In this document: piece by piece, positions 12,501-38,900 of the stretch
Layout of the letters: each line of letters begins with the position of its first letter
Position numbering within the stretch: position 1 is the stretch's first letter
Source: Strongylocentrotus droebachiensis
Lineage: Eukaryota > Echinodermata > Echinoidea > Camarodonta > Strongylocentrotidae
DNA length: 64,000 nt
Assembly: GCA_035222895.1 (NCBI GenBank)
Contig: JAVYIG010007220.1
Coordinates: 41,382 to 105,381, forward strand
Reading direction: 5' to 3'
Notes under the pieces: model-generated
Told to the model about the DNA's origin: nothing
What the model saw: only the letters and a program-made list of their open reading frames with translations
Database searches by the model: none
Translations under genes and position numbers: made by a program

Positions 12501-13669
12501 ATTCCTTTTTGACCTATTCCCCTTCAGAATTTAGCCAAATGAAACAACTATTTCAAACTAAGACTATCACTGGTATCTAAGCCTAGGCGTTGTGGCGTGC
12601 GCCTGTAATCCAGCGAAAATTGGAAGTTACAAACTGATTCAGCCGAGGACGAAGGTTCGAAGCTGAATCACGTCTTTGGGATGATGACATTTAAAGGTCG
12701 GTCCCCAGACGTAAATAATCATATCTGATTGATACACGTCTGTAAAAACCCAACACACACACACACACGCCTCCAGTAATTCAATTTAAATAGTTTTGTT
12801 ACTCTATCTAGATCGGACAAAATTAGGGAATGTCATTTCAGACAGTCAAACCTCATTTAAAGAATTTAGATTGATGGAGTACAAACATTGAGTGATCAAA
12901 ACACTGAAACCAAATTCTTGTTGTATTCCCTTCCAAAGGTTACAATGAGAGAAGTTTGTGGTTGCCCACTAGTGCCTGACATCCTAACGGACACGAACAA
13001 GTACTGCACTCTATATAAAATGAATTGTGAGACACATTATAACTGGGAGAAACTGAGACAAGCAGAACTTGATCTGGAGAGAGTAATATGGGTGAGTATT
13101 TGCTTTACAAACATCTACAGTATTTGCCTGTACAGAGTCTTAAAATAAGGGCTTTTATTTGTGTTTAGAAAACAGAACATATGGTATGGTAATACCAAAG
13201 TTTTCTTGGTTATGTATTATCTAAGGATGTAACAGTCAAGATACAGCATTGGGCCAGTGTAAGGAGTGGTATATCATTTCAATAAACAAGTTATTTTATG
13301 AGTGGAGACTATGACCACATTTTGAGACTTAGCAGCATTTTGTGACTGTTCATGACAGATATGTGATGAAAGCAAGGTGATCTTTCCTGCTGGTTTGATG
13401 GAAAATGCAAATTAACAGATGTTATAAGGAATAGATGACAAGCTTACGGCATTTGTTAATCTAATTATTTTTGAAGAATGTTTATTTTAAAATTTGTTGT
13501 TTACAATGAAGCTAACTTAATTCTCTATTGGAATTATTATATGTTTTTTTTTCAGTTGTTCAAACTGGAGGAAATGCTGGATGTTGGGAAGGGTACTCAG
13601 GAAGTCATAACAACTAGCGATGCTTCTGCAACAGCCACAAGCAGATGTGCAGGCACCCCAACCATATGA
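3001..13669 (+). CDS. CXXC1/CFP1-like protein with three CXXC zinc fingers (5'-partial)
   Basis: Coding exons with consistent phases: 3001-3075, 3516-3590, 4956-5030, 5453-5524, 6651-6725, 7119-7184, 8896-8999, 10746-10953, 11284-11333, 11838-11931, 12939-13091 and 13556-13669 (stop TGA), about 386 aa. The first six exons encode three CXXC fingers. An acidic Ser/Asp-rich linker (SDSDSKD) follows, then a charged helical segment beginning RIFDAFPEQIKKWK that resembles the CFP1 coiled-coil region. The C-terminal part contains EVCGCPLVPD and HYNWEKLRQAELDLERV, very like the CFP1 C-terminal zinc-binding domain. CFP1 recruits the SET1 H3K4 methyltransferase to unmethylated CpG islands in the nucleus. 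The N-terminal PHD finger and basic region of CFP1 are not visible. Several cysteines before EVCGC seem replaced (MMYHGSSQEPKV) and the tail is short. It is probably a diverged paralogue rather than the canonical orthologue; that assignment is inference. No start codon lies in the window. Confidence 0.85.
3667..3721. repeat. Poly-C, poly-A and (AAT)n simple repeat
   Basis: A run of C, then A, then repeated AAT units, followed by a purine-rich tail. It lies in the intron between exons 2 and 3 of the CFP1-like gene. Confidence 0.9.
4467..4729. mobile_element. MITE with CCCCGGTCACACAT-type termini
   Basis: The left end TACCCCGGTCACACAT and right end ATGTGTGACCAGGGTA are inverted repeats about 260 bp apart, with TA at both tips. 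A related right end (GATGTGTGACCGGGGTA) occurs near 6390 in the duplicated copy. Related sequences lie near 24143, 30820 and 38420. No coding capacity; the superfamily is not determined. Confidence 0.65.
4956..5524 (+). other. CXXC finger B (exons 3 and 4)
   Basis: Exon 4956-5030 encodes CGSCAACKRTLDCYKCKPC. Exon 5453-5524 encodes a strongly basic stretch (RKVRRRKQKKV) and then QCQLRRC. The zinc ligand pattern is complete but there is no KFGG-like motif. CXXC fingers lacking KFGG, such as the first two of MBD1, generally do not bind CpG. DNA binding by this finger is therefore uncertain and may be non-specific through the basic patch. Confidence 0.82.
5561..5610 (+). pseudogene. Decayed copy of CXXC exon 2
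   Basis: This 50-bp relic of exon 3516-3590 keeps its acceptor (TATTTAG) and donor (GTGAGC). It has lost 25 bp covering the last cysteine region and has GGA-GAT in place of GGA-GGT. It reads DKVENGDPSIWRQKC and then breaks off. Fifty bases is not a multiple of three, so inclusion would shift the frame. It is presumably skipped in the mRNA. Confidence 0.8.
6651..7184 (+). other. CXXC finger C (exons 5 and 6), duplicate of finger B
   Basis: Exon 6651-6725 encodes CGSCASCRRTSNCQRCKVC. Exon 7119-7184 encodes DNQKFLKRLKVKCQLRRC, three codons shorter than its partner in finger B. Splice sites, phases and most of the intron between the two exons match finger B nearly base for base, so this pair arose by recent local duplication. 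KFGG is also absent. Confidence 0.82.
7246..8652. mobile_element. Helitron-like tandem-unit element, copy 1
   Basis: It starts with the hairpin TATGCCTCCACTAC...GTAGCCGGAGGCATTATG and a CCGTCCGTACGTCC stretch. About five 145-bp units follow, each with TATGTATGCAAAAATAGCTT, a cytosine-rich middle and a GGTCA-rich block (near 7410, 7560, 7710, 7855 and 8010). The 3' part is interrupted by a foldback element at 8042-8580. A longer, better preserved copy lies at 34129-35548. No protein is encoded. Confidence 0.6.
8042..8580. mobile_element. Foldback MITE with TTAA target duplication (piggyBac-like)
   Basis: Arms of about 220 bp form an inverted repeat around a loop of roughly 100 bp. The tips AGGGAACCAAAACCTTCATA and TATGAAGGTTTTGGTTCCCT are exact complements, and each is flanked by TTAA (8038-8041 and 8581-8584). 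TTAA duplication is the hallmark of piggyBac-type transposition. The element is nested inside the Helitron-like repeat. No transposase is present. Confidence 0.78.
9109..10413. mobile_element. 1.3-kb non-autonomous DNA element in a CFP1-like intron
   Basis: The ends CAGTCAGACCGCAG and CTGCGGTCTGACTG are exact inverted complements, extended imperfectly outward by AGACAA and TTGTCT. The interior repeats GGTTCCTGACTTTGGGAC (9433 and 10010 areas) and has no long open frame. No target-site duplication was recognised. It fills most of the intron between exons 8896-8999 and 10746-10953. Confidence 0.6.
12581..12768 (+). mobile_element. SINE with a 7SL-like head, copy 1
   Basis: Begins TAGGCGTTGTGGCGTGCGCC, then TGTAATCCAGC, GGAAGTTACAAACTGATTCA and a GGTTCGAA box-B-like sequence. 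It ends in CCAGACGTAAA, CGTCTGTAAAAACCC and a (CA)n tail. The head resembles the 7SL RNA Alu domain (GGTGGCGCGTGCCTGTAGTC). A second copy lies at 20811. It is intronic. Confidence 0.6.
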
Positions 13670-14323
13670 TATGTAGCTGGAGAGACATGCAGGCATGATA
13701 ACCTTCAAGCTACATGGATTGTTAAACTTCAACCTAAAATCTGAAAGAACAGATCCCTTAAGACTGATCTTCAAGACCACAGCAATGATATGCAAATGAA
13801 CTGTGCAGCTGCAGCAATACATAACAGTCTAACTAATTTGCAGGAGCCTGTATCATAGATATGTGGACAAAAATTCTTTGAACACCGGCAAATTCAGATG
13901 AACATGGAGTCCAGAAGTTAATTTTTTTTTCTTGACCATCAGAAGTCAGCGCTATGCTGCAGTGAACTTACGGAAATATTTATCAATCAAGTCATCAAAC
14001 TCGCTGATGAATGATTGCTGTACTCTGCGTGGGACCAGTCGTTATTGTGTGAAGTCGTACACTGTAGGTTCAAGCTTCAAGATTGGACACTTGCCATTCC
14101 ATATCGAGAAGAGAAATAGGGATGTGGTAGCTAGGATGCCGAAAGCTTTATGAATGAAATTAACTCATGATGACCATATGATATACCTCCAATACTTCCC
14201 TTGAACAAAAACATTACACACTACGTTTGTGTGCATGTATCTGATGACTGGATAATATTATTCAAATAATACACAGCAAAGATGATGTTTTATTTGTTTT
14301 ATAAAATGATGTTTAATAACATG

Positions 14324-14353
14324 ATTTTACTAATGACCGGTCATTAGTAAAAT
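14324..14353. repeat. Perfect 30-bp palindrome
   Basis: ATTTTACTAATGACC is followed directly by its exact reverse complement, with imperfect extension outward (AACATG and TATGTGTT). It lies about 650 bp past the CFP1-like stop codon, just before a candidate polyadenylation signal. Confidence 0.85.
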
Positions 14354-15095
14354 TATGTGTTAGGCAAAATAAAAGCATGTACTCTTTTAACTACGATAAT
14401 CATTTGATTAGGATCCGCTTCATCATCTTAAAATAACTGTTAAGCATGTACAGACATCTGTATGAAGTGCCATATGAATCAAGATCATTATGCACTGGTA
14501 CATCTCCACACCATTATATTTTGTTGATGTGTTGATAGGTACAACAAAATACAAAGCATTGTCTGATTAAAAACCTGCCACAGTATACCTTGGCAGATTA
14601 CCACGGCATTTGTGAACTAGCCTTTTTGTTCAGTGACTCACTGGCCTCTTACTGATGGAGGTACCACACTCATATCACATTGTATTGACCATTTAAAACA
14701 TCTAGGTCTCTTGTGAACTTGCATCATGATTTTTTGATTAATCACAAGGTAAAGTAAATATGTTGTATGGTACGCATTCAAAAATATTGCCCTTTTTGAA
14801 GAAAATTCACCGTTACTCAGCTCAAGTGTGTTATTAGCATGGATAGAAATTTGCAGTAGCACTTTATATGCAGCATGTATAACCACTGAAATATGTTAAA
14901 CATGTTTAAAATCATGTATTGCCAAATGAGATGCACAACATCTGCACATCATTGTTTTCAAAGATCTTCCCCTATTAAGATCTTGGATTTTGTCAAGATG
15001 TTGAGACGATTCAAAAATTAAATTTATGTGAGGTTACAGTAAATACAGTGTTTGTTTGTTTACTCTTTCTGAAAGCACCATCTGGTTTTTAAAGT

Positions 15096-15183
15096 GCAAT
15101 GCTAGCTAGAATAACACGAGAGCCCTCATGTGCTGACAAAAGGAGGACTCTTGTCAGTCTCGTGTTATTCTAGCTAGCATTGC
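15096..15183. repeat. Inverted repeat, 25-bp perfect arms
   Basis: The arm GCAATGCTAGCTAGAATAAC plus ACGAG (15096-15120) is mirrored at 15159-15183 across a 38-bp spacer. It resembles a minimal MITE or hairpin. No target-site duplication is evident. Confidence 0.8.
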
Positions 15184-17319
15184 TCTAGCCCGTTTTCATA
15201 GAACAGCTGGTATTATGTGTACCTTCCAGCAGCCAATCGCAGCCTGTTACTTTTTCATGCCCTTTGTTTACTGAGCTTCCACTTATATTGTCTGATTCAG
15301 CATTCTGTTCATCCTTGCCATTTACTGTGATGAGTGCAAGACGAAAAGCTTTAGTATGTCTGTCAATTTGTTGCTGTTCTTTTATAATATTGCATTTTAA
15401 TTTCTTTTCATGGACTGTCCACAGGTTGAAATGGACATGAAATTTGATTAGATATGTGAAAGGCTGTCTGATGAGTTTAACATTCATAAAGTTTAAAGAA
15501 ATAAGTAAGTTTGATAAATAATTGCCTGGTGAAAATACATTTTTATTCATAATCATACTCATGTATTTTTTGGAAAACAATTTTTCATTTATTTAAAGGA
15601 AGATGTTTGCCAGTTTCTATGTGCAGTAGGTCATAGGTCAATACCTGACACTAGACTTGATTGAAATACCATTGATGGGGGTACAAGTCTCACACAGAGC
15701 AGACCCGTGGTCCCATCAAGAAATATACCTTCATTCCCTCAGAGAGTCTTTGGTTGAGGGCAATGTAAGATAGTGACTTTCCATAGGGGGTGGTTAATGG
15801 AACATGCAGAGCATTACATGAGGCCTGTTGGTTGTAAAGCTGAAGGCTAATCCTGGTGATTGACAACACCTGTTAGCGGGTAAATACCTGAATGGTGTCA
15901 AATTCCCCATGACAGCCCACTACTACGCGTCTTTAAACCTTTCATGTTTTGAGTAGCATACCACACTTATTGTGATATTAAAAAATTGGTCTAAAAGCAT
16001 CTATTTGTTTCTTCCTTAACAGAAATGGGTACCGTACTTAAGATGTTCAAAGACAAATGTATCAAAAAAATTAAAGAATGAACACTGAAACGTCACTCTG
16101 GAAGAAAATGGGTTGAACTTGGTAGAAGTATACATAGTATACACAATCATGCATGTTGCTACATGAATATACATGTAGTTTAAATGGTAGAGTTCAAAGA
16201 TCATTGGTGGCAAACCTTGTATTGCTCTAATTCTTTTGAGGATTATTAGAATGTGCTGAAAACTATTATAAAAAATAGGACTTGCCTGTCTTGTGAAAAA
16301 CGCAACTTATGTCTCATGTTTTTTTTGTAAATCATGATGTGTATTGTCTAATGTTTTTGTTGTTAATCATTGATGTCTATTTGACAACAGTTAATCAATG
16401 TATGTCTGTAATTTGAATTAAAAAAGCTTTCTTGGAATGTAAAAATCATTGATCAATAAAATTTGAAAGAAATCTATTCTTATTTTCGAACGGTGTCTTA
16501 TTATTGAGATGATGGAGGAAAACATTGTTGTGTAATATGCTCATATTGGCAGAACAGGAAACACACAGGTGAAGAAAACCCATTTCACCTGTTGGCTTAT
16601 ACTATTACATCATAATTCCTGGAATAGAGCAAATATTTAAGAGGGATGTGTTGTGTTTTCCTTATTTGAATATAAATCAGTATCTTTGTCATCATACTCT
16701 CACCTCCCAAACTTAGCTGTCGCCATGTATTTCTAATGATGTGAAATCCCACTTCCTTGGCGACTGAAAGTCGATAAAGCTAGCATCTGGGAACAATGTT
16801 GGTTCACTATACATCAATGTGCACTTAATCACCAACTTGTCAACCACTGACATTGATTACATTCTTTAGAAAGTAATGAATGCCTTGTAGTAATATGTGT
16901 GGCAAGTTTAGCTTGACTTGATAATCCTTTCAAATTGGTTTCTATTTAAGTCTAAATCAGCTGTTCTGCTTATAAAGAGAGATCAGCCAGCATACTGCAT
17001 TGTTCCTAAGTTCAAAGCCTTTTTTTCTGAATAGAGTTTATTGATTGCTTACCGGTAAACATATTAGATGAAAGTGGGTTCTGCCTAACTTTGCAAGGAG
17101 AATGACATCTCATTGGATGTTTTAGTATATCTAAAGTAAGAAATGTATAGTCTGAAATGTTATCCTTTCATAAAAAAGTGCTGGTTTTCAGGTCATGGGT
17201 AACATGTGACAGCTGGGTATAAGGTTACATTTCAACATGAGGCTGTTAAAATGACAAATGATATATAATCAACCAACGATAATTTGATTTGAATGTTGAA
17301 GGAATGAACCTGCATGGCT

Positions 17320-17818
17320 GAATACTATTAAAACTATATACCTAAAGAGAGGTTAAACATGCTAACATATTGGATGAGTAAATTGATAGACTACGAGCTT
17401 GAATGTGAGAATGAATTAGAACACCTTTTCCGTGAATATGGCTGGTCAGAGAAATGCCTTTTTATTAAAACCCCTTTTTATTAAAACCCCACTGTACTAC
17501 TTGTACCTACTTGCTCCCTCTATATCTAGAAAACAATGCTTATCAGTGATCATTGGTCCATCATGATCCTCTTTTCTTATGCTAATTGAGAGCTGAGTTG
17601 ATGAGATAGCCACCTGTCAGTGACCACCCTGGGTGGTCTAATCCCTCCTGGCCAAACTAGTACAGACATGATTTAAATGGCCTAAACTCAATACCTAAAA
17701 AGAGGTACTGGTAAACATTATGCTAACATATTGGATGAGTAAATTGATAGACTAATTCAGAGCTTGCATGAGAGAATTAAAACTCCTTTTTTTGTGAATA
17801 TGGCTGGTCAGAGAAATC
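17320..17818. repeat. Direct duplication flanking a small MITE
   Basis: About 135 bp at 17320-17455 recurs at 17685-17818; both contain GCTAACATATTGGATGAGTA and GAATATGGCTGGTCAGAGAA. Between them is a MITE-like element (17492-17665) with ends CTGTACTA and TAGTACAG. A relative of that element lies at 33581-33754. Confidence 0.7.
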
Positions 17819-18719
17819 CTATGTTGGAAAAATGTGTATAATATATGGTATAAAAACAATAACAAAGAAAGATAGATTTTGAACCTCTATCTGTTTCTTT
17901 ATTTCAAAACTGTCTCAACCATATTCATTTTTGTTTGTGTTTTTTTAAATATTTTGTATAGTTTTTTTAAATTTCATTAAATACCTTTTTCTCCCTCTTT
18001 TTAAAAATAATTTTTGTATTTGTTTTCTTCTCATTCATTTTTTCTTTTCTTTTCATCATATTGGGGGGTGGGGGGGGGGGGGTTGCCCTGGCCTATCTAC
18101 GCCTTTGCTGTAATACATTGATTGAAGCTACTAGTAATTAAAGTCTAGTATACGTGATTTGTTTAATTCTTGTATTACCTGGATTACCCATGATGACGCC
18201 CGGTAAGTCTATAAAGACTTGTAGAGGACCATTCAACAGGTCTGTTCCCTATAAGCGTCCTAATTGCATTCAACTTAGTCATAATTTCTATTTGTCCTAG
18301 ATATCGTATAATATAAAGTACCCTGTATGACTTGATATCCAAATAGTTCTCATGAAACAAAAATTGAAATTTAGAAATTGAATGATCGACTGAATGAATT
18401 TTTAAAAACTTTGTAATGGTGCAGGATATGAATTACCGGTAAGCCTAGAGACATTTATAAGCCAAAACAGATCATCATAACAGAAAACAAAACTTTTTCT
18501 TTCGTTATAATCTGATGGGAATCAGTCATACTTGACTATTGTTGCCAATGACTTGACTCATTATTGTTTTACAATCAACACCAGAAAAAAAGGAAAAAAA
18601 AAAGAAAGGAAGAAAAAGAAGGGAAAAAAAAATAGCCACTAATCGTCCTACGGAAAGAATCATAACCATCAGCCGGTATAGAAACCATGTTGGTAAAGCA
18701 GCACTTATTTTAATACTGT

Positions 18720-18915
18720 ACGGTAATTTTCCATGAATGACCTTCCCAGTTCCAGTGACGTTTAGTGGAGCAGTCGCGTAAAAAGCCAGGAACAGAGACT
18801 TTATTTTTTACTTCGTTCTGATCATACAATTCATCTTTCAATTACGTGTATGGATCTAGAACATCAGAAAACTTTCCACGATTCTACTAGGCTCCATTTT
18901 GCACGGTACTACTAG
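18720..18915 (+). promoter_or_regulatory. Possible 5' untranslated exon of the DPP8/9-like gene
   Basis: A consensus donor (CTACTAG then GTAAGTC) occurs at 18916. The next plausible acceptor, TCTCTCTATTAATGTCTATAAAG, lies at 21064, just before the DPP8/9 start codon. CpG-containing sequence surrounds 18760-19060. The exon start and any promoter element cannot be fixed from sequence alone. Confidence 0.25.
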
Positions 18916-20810
18916 GTAAGTCAAACATGAAATAAATAGTCTCGGTATGAAGACATGTCGCTTTATTGAGTCGAACACTGGGCTGCTGAGCTGCCGTCTG
19001 GAACGGCCTGGCGCGGCGTTGCAGGTGCCTATACCTTACCGTCGGCGTTGTGCATGGGGGACCAAAACATTACTACCAAAACAAAACTCAAAAGCTAAGC
19101 CCTTTGTTTCAAAGACTGAAATATCATAAATTATGCACGTCTGGCAAACTTTTTTGTTTGATCTGGTCTTTAATATTCTGTACATCTTATTGAATTGTTG
19201 AGAGAATCAAGAAGGACAAATCGAGTCAAAATTGATGCCTGCGATGTGTGATTTTTGTTCAAGGATCAAGTCAACCAAATCTTAATTTCATACACATGTA
19301 ACTTTACATCGATAGATCTATTGTATGGTGGGAAAACAGTACCAGAAGCCGTGCTTATGTTTGTATTCACTATTCAAAGTATATTTTCAAATCTATTACT
19401 TAAGGAGTTCAGTAATTCTAGATAGATCTAGATCTAGGCCTAGCCTAGTGTCGACTTCTCGCTAAAACTAATTTGAATTGAGATTTGAGAATGCAAGTTA
19501 CATGTCAATATTGGGGCATTGTTTCATGAAACTGTCTTAAGAGTTGAGTTCAAGTTTACTGACATCCCATTGAAATAAGGGTAAGTCAAACGTGTCAATG
19601 GGATGTCGTCAATCTCTTAAAAATTATAAATAACAACAGTTTGGTGAAGCGATGCACAGAGCTTTAGGTATTTACAACTCGTATTCATACATTTTATTTT
19701 AGTCGATATTGAACCAAGTCCATGATGATAATATTCTTTGTTCTGTAAAAAAATCCTTTAGGCCTATAGACATTTTTCTTCAAATTGTATTGGTAATGAT
19801 TAAGCTGTCTAGGATATTAAATTAATGCTAACCTCAATTTTGTGTTTGATTACTGTAAATTTTACCATGTTTTTAAAATTTTAAATGATCATAATTTAAC
19901 AATCGTTGATGACAATTGTTTATCAACCCTTTTGAACAATCCAAGTTGATCTGTTTTTTATTTTTCTATGAAGTTTTGCTTACATTTACTGTGCATGCTG
20001 CGTAGGCTGCATTGCAAAAAAGACTTATTTGGAAGCTCTTAGCTAGCTTTTAAATAGCCTGCCTTCCTGGATTAAGAAAATGCTAATTCAAGTATGTTAA
20101 AGACTAATTTGAACTTTGCTCCAATGTCCTATTTATAGGAAATATTTGAAATCTTCAAAATTTTGGATGTAGCCACCTGGGATAACTTAAACATCTGACA
20201 TGTGTACGATGTTGGTTTAAAAACTACAAACAAATGCTGATGTGAATCCTTAGTACCGGTAATTCTCTTTCATAATAAAGATAGAAGGAATCAATTAGTT
20301 AATGCTAATTAGTAATATTGAAATTGGACTACCATATCCATCATTGTAAGATGTAAACTTTTCTTCTGAATCTCATCTGAACATATAAGGCCATTATAGA
20401 CACAGCCCAACATACTTTTGGGTGACTCCATAGTTATGTGTCGTGTACAACATATGATATTTATCTTATTTATTTCATTAAAATATTAGAATGGCTTGAT
20501 AAGAACATTGACTTATGGTTCTTTCTGGTATCATTAACATTGTTTTAAATTTAGATTTCCTCTGTCATGATCTTGGCTTTGCTAGTTGTGTAAGCTATAT
20601 ATATGCATGCATGTACATGTTTTGTAAATCAGGGGCGTAGACAATTTTGAAACGAATACCAGATGTTATTACATTTTTATCTGTTATATTTGAATTTCCC
20701 AACAGGCCTAGTAAATAAAATTTCACATAATACCGGTATGTTAAATATTTTATTCACTGATTCAAACTTGGATGTTAGAAACAAGATAAAAACAGGATAG
20801 AGAGAGCAAG

Positions 20811-20958
20811 GGTGTTGTGGCGTGCGTTGTGGCGTGTGCCTGTAATCCAGCTGAAAATGGAAGTTACAAACTGATTCAGCCGAGGATGCAGGTCTTTCGG
20901 ATGGTGACGTCTTTCGGTTGGTCCCCAGACGTAAAAACCCATTTACACACACACACAC
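20811..20958 (+). mobile_element. SINE with a 7SL-like head, copy 2
   Basis: Shares TGGCGTGTGCCTGTAATCCA, GGAAGTTACAAACTGATTCA, GGTCCCCAGACGTAAA-type sequence and a (CA)n tail with the copy at 12581. The head GTTGTGGCGTGC is duplicated in place, and the box-B-like portion is shortened. Confidence 0.6.
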
Positions 20959-21081
20959 GCAAGACAGCTGACATGGACACTTTTAGATCAAGATGCTTCT
21001 ATTTTCTCATCACTGTGTAATATGTATGTAACATTGGTCACTCTCTCTATTAATGTCTATAAAGCTGAAAAGTCCAAGACC

Positions 21082-35920
<14,839 letters not shown>

Positions 35921-38900
35921 AGACCATCACCATTTTTTTGATTTTTGGTTCTTACATATGTTATCTTTGCAGCTGTGTTACTGATAAGAATAGCAAATGA
36001 TTATTATGTAGAAGTCTGTACATCTCAATGCTGCTAGCATGATCAATACCACGAGACAGCATCGCCCTGGTCATCTTGTTGCCATACCAATGACGACAAC
36101 GGGGCGACAACAACGATGACTATGGTGATAATGATGATGATTGTCTGAAAAACATTTATTCAGCAACTTGAATCTCTTACGGTATGTTTAAGTCCTGTAA
36201 TTAGTAGTGCTACATATGTATTTACTATGCAGACTTACCTATATGGACTTGAATGTTATGTGCATGTATACATGTAGAGGCAAATAGATATTCACCAATC
36301 ATGAACTTTTGAATTATAAATCACATTGAACAAGCTTTCATGAAAGGTCAAAATGTAGTCCATGAAGCATCTTCTGTTGTAAATCTTTGATACATAAGAA
36401 TAAGAAAATATCAAAAGCCCATGTGAGTATAGTGTAGACTCGAGTTGCCATCAAGATATGTAGTATCACTGAAACCTAGTCACTATTTAGTAACTATAGC
36501 TGCTAAATTTCAGAGTACTAATAACGTTATAAAATATTCTTCATTTCATGTCGTATATTGCTAGGGAAGCTGATTTTTTATCAGCATCTAGATGGCATGT
36601 TAGAAATGAACCCAATTATTATTACTCAAAGTATTCTCACAATTTAATATTAACCATTAATTGAATATATACACTGAAGAGAGGTAAGACAGCATGCATA
36701 TGCCGATGCAATTTTTGAGATATTTCAGTAAGCTTGTTATTGACATTCAAACTCAAATGGTACCATAACCACCATTAATCATGTAGTATTGAATAAAATG
36801 TTTCGTAGGTAAGTGCAGAGTTGTGTGTAGAAGGTAGAGTCTGTTGTATTCTTTCTCTAGAGGGGCTTTTAAGGAGAATGGAATGGACACATAGTCGGTT
36901 AGGGTTGATCAGAAGAAAAGGACTTATTCAACACTAATTTGGATTAGTTGAATTACAAGATGTTTTTTTTTGTTTTAGTTTCTCCTGATTTGAGGAGAAA
37001 TATATATGTAGACTATTCTTGAATTTTCACTTACAATGCCAAAACTCTCAACTTGAACAGAAGTTGGTCAAAGAAATATTTGCTTATTTTTCTCACATTT
37101 GGACAAAACCTTTTATTAAAAGCATCTTTTCTTATTGTAATAGGACTGCTTTTGTGCAATCTCTACTTTTGCACTTTTGTGAAACTAGCTGGAACACACT
37201 TCATCTCTTTCTCCTCTTTTCATGTAGCTATATAGTAAACAAACATAACAGAAAGAAGAGAAATATTCATTTAAGATTGGTTTGTTTGATAGTATATTTA
37301 CAAAAGATTGAAAATAACATAGCATTGTTGGCCAAAGAATGCAATTCAAGTATCTCTTTTTGCCAAAAAAGTGTATGTATTTGAAGAGTTTGCTTTTTAC
37401 AAACCTTTTTACCTGTAATATTATTGCTTACTTTTAGAGGCTTGTATGATTTTATGATTTTAATTTACATTCTGCACATTTCTTGAATATTCATGCCCTT
37501 TTTCAGAGATATCTATCATGGAATCTGAAAGAGATTTTATTGTAAATTTGGAAAAAAGAAGTAACAAATGTTGTTTTATCGAAATATGTGGCAATTGTTG
37601 AAAAAAGAGTACACTGTACTTTATTTATTCTTTAGAATCAGCTAGATATGTCTGTATCTTAATTACTAGCTTTAACTGTTCGTCACAATGTTACCTAACC
37701 TCTCTTGTTTTTTATAAAAACAGAAGCTTTCATGACATGAAACTACCACAATTTGTAAATGAGATCAATGTTCATGGCAAGAAACTTTTGTGATTTGCGA
37801 AAATTGAGTGTTTCCATTGTGATTAAATTATTTAATGGCATCAAACTTTCATAAAACTGAACTACTCATGATATTCATGAACATTTCATGCAAGGGAAAG
37901 TTTGTAGCTCCTAAGAAACTCTGTTGTGTCAAGCAATGCTCACTATGTAGCATAGAAATGGTTTTACATTGGTTTAAGAGTTTAAAAAGTACAATTCTAT
38001 TTCTGAAACTTTTCATACTTAAAGTAAGACACTGTGTATATTTGCATTAGCTATGAAATGCTTATATTATGAAGAAAAAATGCTAGTTGTAAAATAATAA
38101 TAAGTATGGCATAGTTATAACATGTTGGTTTGTGGAGGGGAAACCAGAAAGATGAACAATTCTTATATCATTGATTGCTCTTTAATCTAGATTCTAAAAC
38201 ACCTGTTTTTGTCTGGTATGCGTATATCACTCATGAAATCTGTCAGAACATTTATAAAACTGCACTGTAGTGTGTAGAGTATGACTGTTGACCATCTTTT
38301 CTTCATTTTGCATTTATAATGTAAAAAACAAAGATGAAATATACAGCTCTTATCTACACATGTGATTTTTGTTAGTAAATATATGTTTAGCTCTGTTTTT
38401 GTTTTTCATTGCTGCATAATACCTCAGTCACACCGAGAAAACCGACAGCAGACCAACAACAAACTTAACAAATGATTACATTACCCCCAAATGGCCCCCA
38501 AATTGATTAGTGTTAAGTCAGTTTGGCGATGTGACTGGGGTATCAATCATATTGGACTGACATATGCCTATTTCCTCATATAGGGTTAAATCAGCATTGA
38601 GACCAGTTTGTGTAATACATGTAGCAGGTGCTAAATATGCTGTGTTGGTAAAAAATAGGCAAGAATAATACTACGTAACAATAATTATATGCAAAGTTTT
38701 ATCATGGTGTCAATATGGCAGAGAATGGGATTTAGATGAACAATACAAACAGTACAGGAGATTTAGAATAATTGTTCTATTATACAGAACATTCTCTCAA
38801 AAACACTGTATCCAAAAATTATAATGCTTTTTATTCATCTTACATGTGAGCTCTTGTATGTATTGGAAAAAATGAAGAAGTGAAAACTATGAAATTGCTG

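Larger units (their letters stand above)
13670..18650. other. Intergenic/3' region after the CFP1-like gene
   Basis: No further coding exons were recognised. Candidate polyadenylation signals AATAAA follow the stop codon at about 14369 and 16455. The stretch holds the palindrome at 14324, the inverted repeat at 15096, a partly duplicated segment at 17320-17818 and a poly-G run near 18062-18083. Confidence 0.55.
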
